A stretch of 6,676 bases of DNA, taken from the NCBI GenBank assembly GCA_039182715.1, contig JBCDBY010000255.1:1-6676 (forward strand), written 5' to 3'. The DNA is from JBCDBY01 sp039182715. GTDB lineage: Bacteria > Planctomycetota > PLA2. Made by a program: the position numbers and the translations under genes. Each line of letters opens with the position of its first letter. Positions within the stretch are counted from its first letter, which is position 1. This document shows positions 1 through 6,419 of this stretch, piece after piece. The notes below the pieces were generated by a model that saw only the letters and a list, made by a program, of their open reading frames with translations, was not told the origin of the DNA and searched no databases.

Positions 1-77
1 CCGAGGAGGAGATCACGCACTGGCAATCGGGTGGTACGTTCCCCGATCCGTGGCCGGAGGACTTCGTGCGTGCCTAG
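1..77 (+). CDS. C-terminal end of an unidentified protein (partial)
   Basis: The frame starting at base 3 is open from the window edge to a TAG at 75-77 and encodes 24 residues ending HWQSGGTFPDPWPEDFVRA. The tail is acidic and rich in Trp and Pro, which reads like a genuine protein C-terminus rather than a shadow frame. No family can be named from so little. The next start lies 65 bases downstream on the same strand, so the two genes could share a transcript. That this is a real gene end is inferred from composition and from the gap that follows it. Confidence 0.45.
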   Translation, partial: EEEITHWQSGGTFPDPWPEDFVRA

Positions 78-142
78 ACCTACGAGACGCAGGGCCGACG
101 TGTTAGATATCCGAAGAAGGAAACCCCGGGAGATCGCGTCCC

Positions 143-367
143 ATGGCTGACACCACCGACTTCTACTTCGGAAGCTACGACGAATGGCGCCGCGCGCTCA
201 CCGAGCGCTGCGGGATCAAGCTCACGCCGGACTACGCCCGAACACGCATCGCCGCGCTCCAGAGTGGATCGGACAGGACCACCCAGGAGTTCGTCGCCAA
301 GTACGGCGAGGCCTATCGCCAGCAGGTCATTCGCTGGTTCGAGCAGGCGGAACGCAGCGCTCGATAG
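143..367 (+). CDS. Small hypothetical protein, 74 residues
   Basis: I do not recognise a named family. The ATG at 143 follows a purine-rich stretch (GGGAGA at 128-133), about nine bases upstream, which supports this start. The product is soluble, with no signal peptide or membrane segment. It is rich in aromatic and charged residues: an N-terminal FYFGSYDEWRRAL segment, a middle GIKLTPDYARTRIAAL segment and a C-terminal helix around YRQQVIRWFEQAERSAR. The pattern suggests a compact helical domain with conserved-looking Trp and Tyr positions. It has a single Cys (CGI, about residue 23). It precedes the membrane protein gene on the same strand by about 105 bases, but hairpins in that gap argue against tight coupling. 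Its function is unknown. Confidence 0.7.
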   Translation: MADTTDFYFGSYDEWRRALTERCGIKLTPDYARTRIAALQSGSDRTTQEFVAKYGEAYRQQVIRWFEQAERSAR

Positions 368-472
368 CAGCCGCCCGTCGCGGGGGATGGAGCCCCGCGG
401 ACCTCCGGCATCTCCCGGAGGAGGAAATCCGCCCCCGGCGAGTGAGTCTGAGGCCGGCGATTCAAGCGGCCG
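368..472 (+). other. Hairpin-rich intergenic leader before the HTTM gene
   Basis: This gap holds three inverted repeats in a row. CGCGGGG at 379-385 pairs with CCCCGCG at 393-399. CCTCCGG at 402-408 pairs with CCGGAGG at 415-421. GGCCG at 452-456 pairs with CGGCC at 467-471. None is followed by a T-tract, so a standard intrinsic terminator is not supported. The second hairpin hides the start of a strong Shine-Dalgarno-like run (GGAGGAGG, 417-424), yet no ATG, GTG or TTG lies 5-12 bases beyond it. The region may be a structured leader of the downstream gene or simply a stable 3' end of the small gene upstream. Confidence 0.4.
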
Positions 473-1876
473 GTGGGCGCGGGCCGATATTCCGGTGTGC
501 GTCCCGATCAAGTCACGATCCTCGTGATCGTCGCGGCCGCGATCGCTTTGCTCGTCTGGAAGCGGCGCGACGCCGCGGCCGTCCTGCGCTCCTACTTCCG
601 GGAGTCGACGGCCCCGGTCAATCTCGCCGTCTTCCGCATCGTGGTCTTCGGGATGCTGCTCTATCTGCAGATCGACTACCGCGCGGAGTGGTTTGCGCGC
701 GTGCCGGAGTCGTTGCGCGTGATGCCGAAGGGCTGGAGCCCGATCTGGTCGATCGTCCCCTGGAACCCCGGGTTCGTGAACGCCATGCAGATGATCTGCA
801 TCGGCGCCTGTATCGCCTCGGTCCTCGGCTTCTTCACGCGCACCGCCACGATCATTGCCACCGTGACGGGGCTCTACGTCTTCGGGCTCCAGCAGCTGTT
901 CGGCAAGCTCAACCACTTCCACCATCTCTTCTGGTTCGCGGCGCTGATCGCCGCTTCGCCGTCCGGGGATGCGCTCAGCATCGACGCATGGCGCCGCGGG
1001 ACACGCGCCGGTCCCGCCCGCTGCTACGCGCTGCCGCTGCGCATCACGTGGCTGCTGCTGGGCATGTGCTACTTCTTCCCCGGCCTCTGGAAGCTGTGGC
1101 TCTCCGGGCCGGAGTGGTTCGGCGGTACCAACCTGAAGTTCCTGATGCACTCGGTCTGGTACGGGGACAGCGGCTTTCGCCCGATCGTCCGCGTGGACGA
1201 ACATCGCTGGCTGCTCATGCTGGGCGGCATCGGGACGCTCGCCTTCGAACTCTCGTTCATCTTCCTCGTGCTCTTCCCGCGCACGCGCTGGATTGCCGTG
1301 GCGATGGGGCTTGGGTTCCACACGCTCACCGGGCTCACGCTCAACATCTGGTTCGTCGGCCTGACGAGTTGCTACGTCTCGTTCATCAACTGGGCGCCGC
1401 GCGCGACCGGCGAGGCGATTCCGCACACGCGCCGCCCCGCGTTCGCCGTGGGCGCGGTCCTGCTGTTCTGCAACGGGGTGTGCGGCCTGCTTGCCGTGGA
1501 TAGCTGGCCGTTCGCCGTCTACCCCACGTTCGCGCATGCGGGCAGCCCGCAGAAGCTGGAGATCGAGGTCCGCTACTACGACCGCGAGGGCGTCCTCATC
1601 GAGTTCGACGACGCGCCCGTTGCCCGGCGGTTCCACTACTCGCGCTGGAGCCACGTGAAGTACCGCATCGCACGCACCCAGGACGAACGTCTGGTGCGCG
1701 GATGCGTCGAACTGCTGGCGCGTGAGATTCCCGAACTTGATCGCGCGGCGGCCGTCCAAGTCGATCGGGTGGTCGTCTGGACCGACCCCGCCCGCCTCGC
1801 CGAGAACCCCAGACGACGCGACACGATCCTGCGCATGCAGCTCGACGGCCGCGTCGCCGCCGCGCCCGCTCGGTAG
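473..1876 (+). CDS. HTTM (vitamin K-dependent gamma-carboxylase-like) membrane protein
   Basis: This is an integral membrane protein of 467 residues if it starts at the GTG at 473. Hydrophobic segments lie near residues 14-28, 50-67, 105-138, 150-163, 190-205, 246-267, 274-300 and 322-342. A soluble tail of about 110 residues follows (from about 358). Several motifs match the HTTM/VKGC family. They are the NHFHHLFW segment at about 147-154, YFFPGLWKL at 200-208, with a Lys (K207) at the position of the catalytic-base lysine of human gamma-glutamyl carboxylase (YFxAGxKK), and GFHTLTGLTLNIW at 281-293. Bacterial HTTM proteins are mostly of unknown substrate, so carboxylase activity is inference only. 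The start is uncertain: an in-frame TGA at 449 limits it, and GTG codons at 473, 497 and 524 are all possible, none with a clear ribosome binding site. A hairpin terminator follows the stop. Confidence 0.8.
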   Translation: MGAGRYSGVRPDQVTILVIVAAAIALLVWKRRDAAAVLRSYFRESTAPVNLAVFRIVVFGMLLYLQIDYRAEWFARVPESLRVMPKGWSPIWSIVPWNPGFVNAMQMICIGACIASVLGFFTRTATIIATVTGLYVFGLQQLFGKLNHFHHLFWFAALIAASPSGDALSIDAWRRGTRAGPARCYALPLRITWLLLGMCYFFPGLWKLWLSGPEWFGGTNLKFLMHSVWYGDSGFRPIVRVDEHRWLLMLGGIGTLAFELSFIFLVLFPRTRWIAVAMGLGFHTLTGLTLNIWFVGLTSCYVSFINWAPRATGEAIPHTRRPAFAVGAVLLFCNGVCGLLAVDSWPFAVYPTFAHAGSPQKLEIEVRYYDREGVLIEFDDAPVARRFHYSRWSHVKYRIARTQDERLVRGCVELLAREIPELDRAAAVQVDRVVVWTDPARLAENPRRRDTILRMQLDGRVAAAPAR

Positions 1877-1880
1877 CAGG

Positions 1881-1912
1881 AAGAGCGCCCGGCTTGCGCC
1901 GGACGCCCTTTT
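1881..1912 (+). terminator. Rho-independent terminator of the HTTM gene
   Basis: A hairpin starts five bases after the HTTM stop. CCGGC (1889-1893) pairs with GCCGG (1898-1902) around a TTGC loop. The stem continues through one mismatch with GCG/CGC (1885-1887 with 1904-1906), then through another mismatch with AAG/CTT. It is followed by TTTT at 1909-1912. The T-run is short, but the stem strength and position fit an intrinsic terminator. The remaining gap to 2052 holds no recognisable gene. A smaller inverted repeat there (GCCCG 2021-2025 with CGGGC 2032-2036) lacks a T-tract for the minus-strand gene. Confidence 0.65.
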
Positions 1913-2052
1913 GGTCGAGGACGGATCGTCGAGATCGAGGAATCCCGAGCAAGCCGTGGCGGAAGTCACCGCGACGAGGGATGACCCGGAAGGAACGACC
2001 GAGATCGGCGATCGGGACCGGCCCGAACCCGCGGGCTCATGAAGGATGCAGG

Positions 2053-3792
2053 CTAGCGTCCGAATCCGGAGCTGCTGTCTCCATTGACCTGGAGGATGTC
2101 CTCGATGTCGTCGTCGCGGCCCTCCAGCTGGCGCAGCGCCCGGCGAAAGGCGTTGCGTGACGCCCACGCGTTGTCCGCAAACTCCGAGACCGGATCGCTG
2201 GACAGAGCGATCACCTTGATCAGGTCCTTGGCGCGGAAGAATCGGCCGTACTTGTCGGCCAGCTCGTAGCCCAGACGCGCGTATAGGCGCCAGGACGCCT
2301 CGTAGCGGCGCTCGTCGTAGAGCCTCGACGCGTCGGCGAGGGCCTTCTGTGCGAACTTGATGCCGTCGATCTTGGTCAGATCCTTCTCGGGGAGTTCCAT
2401 CGGGTCCGGAATGACCCGCGTGATCACGTTGACCAGCCCATTGAAGGCCTCCTTGTCCGCCTCCACGACCTCGATGCCCTGGATGCGTGTCTTCCCGTCG
2501 TCGACCGTGAGATAGATCGGCGCGCCGTGAATGGTCCGCAGCTTCTCGTAAGGGATGGGATTCTCGCTGACATGCTTTCCGGTAATCACGTGGCGAGCAA
2601 GGATGGCGAAGATCGCCTCACGATTGGCACCCGTCGGATTCTCGATCAGCTGCTTGTAGCGCGCCTCGTCCCAGGCCTCGTTGGTCGGTGCGAAGATGGT
2701 AAATCGCGAAGCATCGGCAAGCGCGAGGTTCAGGCCGCTCGCCTCGAGCAATCCGACCAGCCGGGACATGCGGGGGTCCGCCTCCAGGATCTCGAGTGTG
2801 CTCCGCTCGGCGGGAAGAATCACCGAGTCCACGACGTGGATGAGGCCGTTTGCCGTCGGCGCGTCGGTCTCGAGGATCTTGACGCCGTCGATCGTCGCTC
2901 CGCCGCTCGCGACGGCGAAGTTCAGCTGTTGGCCGAAGGCGCTGACGGGCGTGATGTCGGGCACGCCGAGGCGAGTGCCGCCGGCCGATCTTCCGGCGCT
3001 GAAGACCTTCGCGGAGATGTGGTGCTTGATGATGTCCTCGAGCCGCTCGTCGTTCTCCGGACGGAACAGCGAAGCGACGAGCGCGGCCGGCAGCTTCGCG
3101 AACGCGGCGTCTGTCGGCGCGAAGACCGTGTAGTTGTCGTGCACGTTCTGGAAGAGCTTGCCCTGACGGCTGGCGGTGATCGCCTTGGTAAACAGCGTGA
3201 ATCGACCGTCCTTTTGCAGCGCCTGGAACAGGTCGTCCGTCGTCGGGGAGAGAACCTGATCGATGACGTAGATGACGCCGTTGGAGCAGGGAATCACCTC
3301 TCCGGTGAACCGCGCGCCGCCGATGGTCTTGCGTCGATAGTCGATCGAAAGCCACTGCCCACTGCGCATCTGCAGGGTGGTGAACTTTTCGAGCTCGAAC
3401 GGAGGTTCGGCCTGTCCGAGCACGTGGTAGTTGAACACTTCCTCGAGCCGGTCGTCGTTGCGCGGATCGAGCAGCGTGTCGACCGCGCCCGCGGGCAAGG
3501 AGGCGAACGCCGCGTTGCTGGGTGCGAACACGGTGAAGTTGAGATTGGTTCGTTCCGCGAGTGCCGAGCCCAGCTCCGCCTTCTCCAGAACCTGGAGAAA
3601 CGCGGAGAGCTCGGGTCGCTGGCCGATGATGCGACCGACCGTATTGGCTTCCTCGGGATCGGCGGCGTGCGTGAACGGCGCATGGAACAGGATCGCTGCG
3701 AGCGCGACGATGACGGCCGTTCGCGTGCGAGGGATCCGGCGCGAAACGAATCGAGACGTTGAGAAGCGGGGGTGGGTGGAAGGGGAGTTCAT
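2053..3792 (-). CDS. Exported protein with three fasciclin (FAS1) domains
   Basis: This is a 579-residue protein. The start at 3792 is set by an AGAGGAAA ribosome binding site (3798-3805) five bases upstream. An in-frame ATG exists at 3852 but adds 20 unlikely residues. The N-terminus is a long signal peptide: basic residues including RR at 18-19, a hydrophobic core at about 26-37, and probable cleavage after THA near residue 43. Three FAS1 repeats follow at about 50-183, 185-328 and 331-464. Each has the H1 box (FTVFAPSNAAF, YTVFAPTDAAF, FTIFAPTNEAW) and the H2-type end (GVIYVIDQVL, GLIHVVDSVI, GLVNVITRVI). FAS1 domains mediate adhesion or protein contacts at cell surfaces. The last ~110 residues are charged and helical and belong to no family I recognise. 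It is divergent from the CIA30 gene. Its ligand is unknown. Confidence 0.9.
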   Translation of the reverse strand: MNSPSTHPRFSTSRFVSRRIPRTRTAVIVALAAILFHAPFTHAADPEEANTVGRIIGQRPELSAFLQVLEKAELGSALAERTNLNFTVFAPSNAAFASLPAGAVDTLLDPRNDDRLEEVFNYHVLGQAEPPFELEKFTTLQMRSGQWLSIDYRRKTIGGARFTGEVIPCSNGVIYVIDQVLSPTTDDLFQALQKDGRFTLFTKAITASRQGKLFQNVHDNYTVFAPTDAAFAKLPAALVASLFRPENDERLEDIIKHHISAKVFSAGRSAGGTRLGVPDITPVSAFGQQLNFAVASGGATIDGVKILETDAPTANGLIHVVDSVILPAERSTLEILEADPRMSRLVGLLEASGLNLALADASRFTIFAPTNEAWDEARYKQLIENPTGANREAIFAILARHVITGKHVSENPIPYEKLRTIHGAPIYLTVDDGKTRIQGIEVVEADKEAFNGLVNVITRVIPDPMELPEKDLTKIDGIKFAQKALADASRLYDERRYEASWRLYARLGYELADKYGRFFRAKDLIKVIALSSDPVSEFADNAWASRNAFRRALRQLEGRDDDIEDILQVNGDSSSGFGR

Positions 3793-3797
3793 GCTGC

Positions 3798-3805
3798 TTT
3801 CCTCT
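3798..3805 (-). promoter_or_regulatory. Ribosome binding site of the FAS1 gene
   Basis: On the minus strand this reads AGAGGAAA and ends five bases before the ATG at 3792. It decides the start of the FAS1 protein in favour of the shorter frame, whose N-terminus then reads as a signal peptide. Confidence 0.7.
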
Positions 3806-4076
3806 CGTGATGTGATTGCGTTGCGGACGGTCGACGCGCGCTTGCCTCGCAAGCGTCGCCGACTTCACACGATGCCTACGTCCTCGCTCGTCTTCCGGAT
3901 GCGTCAAGGTCGGGGCGTGCGTGTGCGTCCGCGGCACGAGAAACGTCGAGATCGTTCGTCCAGGGGTTGCACCGCGATCACGCACTCGATTCCGGTCGGC
4001 TGGACGTGTGCGACGCGAACGAGTCACTTCGGCCGTACCTGCATCCACGGCATCGGTCGCAGCGAAGTTTGGATCG

Positions 4077-4082
4077 AGGAGG
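4077..4082 (+). promoter_or_regulatory. Ribosome binding site of the CIA30 gene
   Basis: A perfect AGGAGG lies seven bases before the ATG at 4090. It fixes the start there, although the frame is open upstream to 3967. The resulting N-terminus is a signal peptide, which agrees with this choice. Confidence 0.85.
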
Positions 4083-4089
4083 CCGCGCG

Positions 4090-5295
4090 ATGCTCGACCA
4101 AAAGCTGACGACGTACATGTTCTTCCTGTTGCTGACCTTCGAGGGGCGGCTCTTCGCGCAAGCGGAAGGTCGCATGCTCCTCGACTTCGACGATCGCAAC
4201 GCGGGACGCGAATGGATCACGGTGAACGACAACGTGATGGGCGGTCGGTCAAGCGGAGGACCGAAGTTCGACGGAAAGTCGCTGATCTTCAGCGGCACGA
4301 CCGTGACGGACGGCGGCGGGTTCTCGTCGATCCGGACGAATCAGCGCGACTGGGATCTCGGCGAAGCCGAAGGGATCCTGATTCGCTACCGAGCGGACGG
4401 TCGTACCTATCAAGCCGACATACTCCCGCGCAAGATGGGCCGAGGCATGTCGATCGCGTATCGCGCGAAGTTCAAGACCGAGCGGTCTGACGAATGGACG
4501 ACGGTTCGTCTGCCCTTCTCCGCGTTCAAGCCCACGTTCTTCGGAGAGGTCATTCGCGGCCGCAACGCGAAGCCGCTTGATCGCGCCCAGATCGGAACGA
4601 TCGGGTTCATCATCTACGACAAGCTGGCCGGTGATTTCCGGCTCGAAGTGGATTGGATCAAGGCCTATGGCCCAGGCGGAGCTGCGAATGAGGCCGAGTC
4701 GACCGGACCGGTCGTCGAGAGTCCGGAGGCGTACCGCGTGATGGGTTACCTGGCGGGACGCTTCGGTTGCCGTGCGCCTTCGAGCGGCTCGGGCGAAGGC
4801 AAGTCGAACGGCTGGGTCATGGCAAGCACCGGGATGCTCACCACGCTCGGAAGCAAGCCGGGCATGCGCGGCGGCCTGGATATCCAGCGCGATCCGACGC
4901 TGAAGGTGGTGAGCTACGGTCTTTCCGAGCTGGCCGGCTGCGGCTACGCGATGATCTTCGCGCCCGATGTGGCGGAGAAGGAACGGAAGCGGCTTCAGGA
5001 GGCATTGCGCGGTGCCGGAAAGAGCGTCGACATCCTGAAGCTCGTCCGCGACGGGCAGGCCGAATCCAACCTCGCGCGGGCCGTCGTGCTGGCGCGATGG
5101 ACCGAAGTCGATCGCAAGCGCCCTCACCTCGTCGTCGACGTCGTCCGGCAGATCGAACGTGGCGAGGTAAGTTCTCTCGACGCTCTTCGTCGCTACGTGA
5201 AGAACAAGAGTGGTGTGGATCTGACCGCGAAGATCGGAACGAAGAGCGCGCTCGAGTTGTTGGAGACTTGGTCGCGCGGGTCAGCGGCCCGCTGA
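4090..5295 (+). CDS. Exported CIA30-domain protein with unknown C-terminal half
   Basis: The protein has 401 residues. A signal peptide spans about residues 1-25 (hydrophobic core TTYMFFLLLTF, likely cleavage after AQA). Residues about 28-195 form a CIA30 domain (the NDUFAF1/complex I intermediate-associated protein 30 family, a galactose-binding-like beta fold). It shows the signature WITVNDNVMGGRSSG (42-56), GGFSSIRTN (76-84), a YRADGRTYQADI strand and a C-terminal FRLEVDWIKAYG. In mitochondria CIA30 proteins assist complex I assembly. In bacteria the role is unknown, and export argues against that function here. Residues about 205-401 match nothing I recognise. They contain two Cys (C227, C284), a Gly/Ser-rich stretch at 230-265 and charged helices to the end. 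The gene is divergent from the FAS1 gene and ends 26 bases from the convergent cupin gene. Confidence 0.85.
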   Translation: MLDQKLTTYMFFLLLTFEGRLFAQAEGRMLLDFDDRNAGREWITVNDNVMGGRSSGGPKFDGKSLIFSGTTVTDGGGFSSIRTNQRDWDLGEAEGILIRYRADGRTYQADILPRKMGRGMSIAYRAKFKTERSDEWTTVRLPFSAFKPTFFGEVIRGRNAKPLDRAQIGTIGFIIYDKLAGDFRLEVDWIKAYGPGGAANEAESTGPVVESPEAYRVMGYLAGRFGCRAPSSGSGEGKSNGWVMASTGMLTTLGSKPGMRGGLDIQRDPTLKVVSYGLSELAGCGYAMIFAPDVAEKERKRLQEALRGAGKSVDILKLVRDGQAESNLARAVVLARWTEVDRKRPHLVVDVVRQIERGEVSSLDALRRYVKNKSGVDLTAKIGTKSALELLETWSRGSAAR

Positions 5296-5321
5296 ATGCG
5301 AGAGCGGCGTGGGACGCGGCC

Positions 5322-6110
5322 TCAGGACTTCCAGGCGACGCGGTAGGTATCGCCGTTCCGGTCGAGCGGCTTCTCGTCCCACTCGAGTCCGTAGGACCGC
5401 GCATCGCGACGGAAGTAGGTGAACACGTCCGCGAGCTTGCAGCCGTCGGGTCCCGCTTCCACGTGGTGGATGTTGTCCCGGTCGCGGGAGAGCGTGGAAA
5501 GCTGTCCGCGCGCGAGGGTCGTGTCCTTGTTCTGGCGGATCAGGAAGTCCTCGCCCGTCGGCACCTCGCCGCCGGCGATGTCGAGCGGCTTCCCGTCGGG
5601 CTGGACGATGTCGAAGTTGCGGCAGCGGATCGAGCCCTCCGTGCAGAGCAGCGCGCCGTTGTAGTGGCGGTGGTCATGCAAATGGATCTTCGCGCCCGGG
5701 CGCATGTGGATGTCGAACACGACCAGCGGCGGCATCCACGCGGCGGTGTTCATGGCGTAGCCGGACGGGCCGGGCTTCCGCATCGACCACGGTTCCTCCG
5801 GCTCGTAGCGAGCGAGCAGTGCGGAGACCGCCGCGAGGTAGGACGTCTCGTCGGGCTGGTCCGAGGCGATCATCCGCTTCGCCTGCGGCCGCAGTTGCGC
5901 GACGAGTTGGTCGATCGTCAGGGACGGGTCGGCTGCCTTCGGCTGCGGTCGGGGCGCGGCGCATCCGGTGGCGAGAACGCCGGCTGCTCCCGCCAGCCCG
6001 ACCTGGAGGATCCGTCGTCGCGTGATTGTGACGCCCGGCGAGATCTCCTCGCCGACCTCGTGGTCGGCCATCGCGTGTCGTTCGATTTCATCCAGTGTCC
6101 AGAACTGCAT
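5322..6110 (-). CDS. Tat-type lipoprotein with PCO/ADO-like cupin (putative thiol dioxygenase)
   Basis: This is a 262-residue protein if it starts at 6110 (MQFWTLDEIERH). In-frame ATGs also lie at 6173, 6164 and 6071, and no strong ribosome binding site decides between them. A twin-arginine motif TRRRILQ (30-36) precedes a hydrophobic stretch and a lipobox LATGC (Cys50), so the product is probably a folded, lipid-anchored envelope protein. The rest resembles the plant cysteine oxidase / cysteamine dioxygenase cupin family: PGAKIHLHDHRHYNGALLC (138-156) supplies the HxH metal ligands. SIRCRNFDIV (160-169) matches the strand after them. DNIHHVEA (212-219) supplies the third His, followed by a TYFRR segment (231-235). 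These enzymes use Fe(II) and O2 to oxidise thiols to sulfinic acids. The substrate, and activity itself, are inference. The unusually long 30-residue n-region is odd. Confidence 0.78.
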   Translation of the reverse strand: MQFWTLDEIERHAMADHEVGEEISPGVTITRRRILQVGLAGAAGVLATGCAAPRPQPKAADPSLTIDQLVAQLRPQAKRMIASDQPDETSYLAAVSALLARYEPEEPWSMRKPGPSGYAMNTAAWMPPLVVFDIHMRPGAKIHLHDHRHYNGALLCTEGSIRCRNFDIVQPDGKPLDIAGGEVPTGEDFLIRQNKDTTLARGQLSTLSRDRDNIHHVEAGPDGCKLADVFTYFRRDARSYGLEWDEKPLDRNGDTYRVAWKS

Positions 6111-6200
6111 GGGTTGCTCGAGACAGTCTACCGCGGTCCTTCTCTCCCGATCCCAACGGGGCATGCATCTCATCGCACGCTTCGGGGAACCGTGCTACAG
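6111..6200. promoter_or_regulatory. Upstream region of the cupin lipoprotein gene
   Basis: Ninety bases lie between the chosen cupin start and the left end of the inserted element. On the minus strand a TAGACT box (6124-6129) sits about 13 bases before the ATG and could be a -10 element, but no well-spaced -35 partner is visible. If the start at 6173 is used, most of this stretch is coding instead. Confidence 0.3.
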
Positions 6201-6204
6201 CTAG

Positions 6205-6225
6205 GCACTGTTTGAGAAGCCTAGC
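6205..6225 (+). repeat. Left terminal inverted repeat
   Basis: This 21-bp end matches the reverse complement of 6420-6440 at all but two positions, both C-to-T transitions. With the flanking CTAG, its own edges also form an inverted repeat (CTAGGC 6201-6206 and GCCTAG 6219-6224). Confidence 0.85.
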
Positions 6226-6287
6226 TGGCTTGGCCGGCTGCGGGGGAGCTCCTTCGTCGCGCCCCCGCGGGGGCGACGGTGTTCCTG

Positions 6288-6311
6288 CCGTCGATGCTGC
6301 CGCATCGACGG
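6288..6311 (+). other. Perfect 10-bp hairpin inside the element
   Basis: CCGTCGATGC (6288-6297) pairs perfectly with GCATCGACGG (6302-6311) around a TGCC loop. No T-tract follows, so it is not an intrinsic terminator. It is one of several consecutive stems that fill the element. Confidence 0.8.
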
Positions 6312-6313
6312 AT

Positions 6314-6381
6314 GCCCAGCTGCGTCGCGGCTCCTTGAAGTGGAAACGAACCACATCGGCGGAGCCGCGACTTCGCTGGGC
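6314..6381 (+). other. Long two-stage hairpin inside the element
   Basis: An outer 7-bp stem, GCCCAGC (6314-6320) with GCTGGGC (6375-6381), is followed by a symmetric 4x4 internal loop (TGCG/CTTC). An inner 10-bp stem comes next, TCGCGGCTCC (6325-6334) with GGAGCCGCGA (6361-6370). The apical loop holds a third small stem, GTGG (6340-6343) with CCAC (6351-6354). All stems are perfect. This is an RNA- or cruciform-forming structure, not a coding pattern. Confidence 0.8.
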
Positions 6382-6419
6382 TTTGCCAGAATCCACTCTG
6401 GGCTCGTCCTCGGGCCGAC

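Larger units (their letters stand above)
3793..4089. promoter_or_regulatory. Shared divergent intergenic region (FAS1 / CIA30)
   Basis: These 297 bases separate two divergent genes and must hold the promoters for both, unless transcription enters from elsewhere. I see no convincing -35/-10 pair on either strand. The clear structure is a perfect 7-bp hairpin, CGCTTGC (3839-3845) with GCAAGCG (3849-3855) around a CTC loop. It would lie in the 5' leader of the FAS1 transcript, about 50 bases before its start. No protein-coding frame here looks real. Confidence 0.5.

Noticed and set aside
184..1503. A 439-codon plus-strand frame overlapping the HTTM gene
   Set aside because: It is Arg/Ala-rich without membrane segments or domains, while the overlapping frame carries clear HTTM motifs.
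80..2167. A 695-codon minus-strand open frame opposite the small gene and the HTTM gene
   Set aside because: It runs antisense across two plus-strand genes and two gaps, has low-complexity Arg/Pro/Ala/Glu composition and no domain. It is an antisense shadow common in high-GC DNA.
2527..4048. Long frames overlapping the FAS1 gene on both strands
   Set aside because: The FAS1 frame has three full domains, a signal peptide and a ribosome binding site. The others show only biased charged composition.
4249..5127. A 292-codon minus-strand frame opposite the CIA30 gene
   Set aside because: It has no recognisable domain and is fully antisense to a gene with a signature motif and a perfect AGGAGG site.
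5296..5321. A shared terminator in the 26-base convergent gap between the CIA30 and cupin genes
   Set aside because: No inverted repeat with a T-tract is visible on either strand in the gap.
4767..6215. A 482-codon plus-strand frame overlapping the CIA30 3' half and antisense to the cupin gene
   Set aside because: It crosses two convergent genes and has shadow-type composition.
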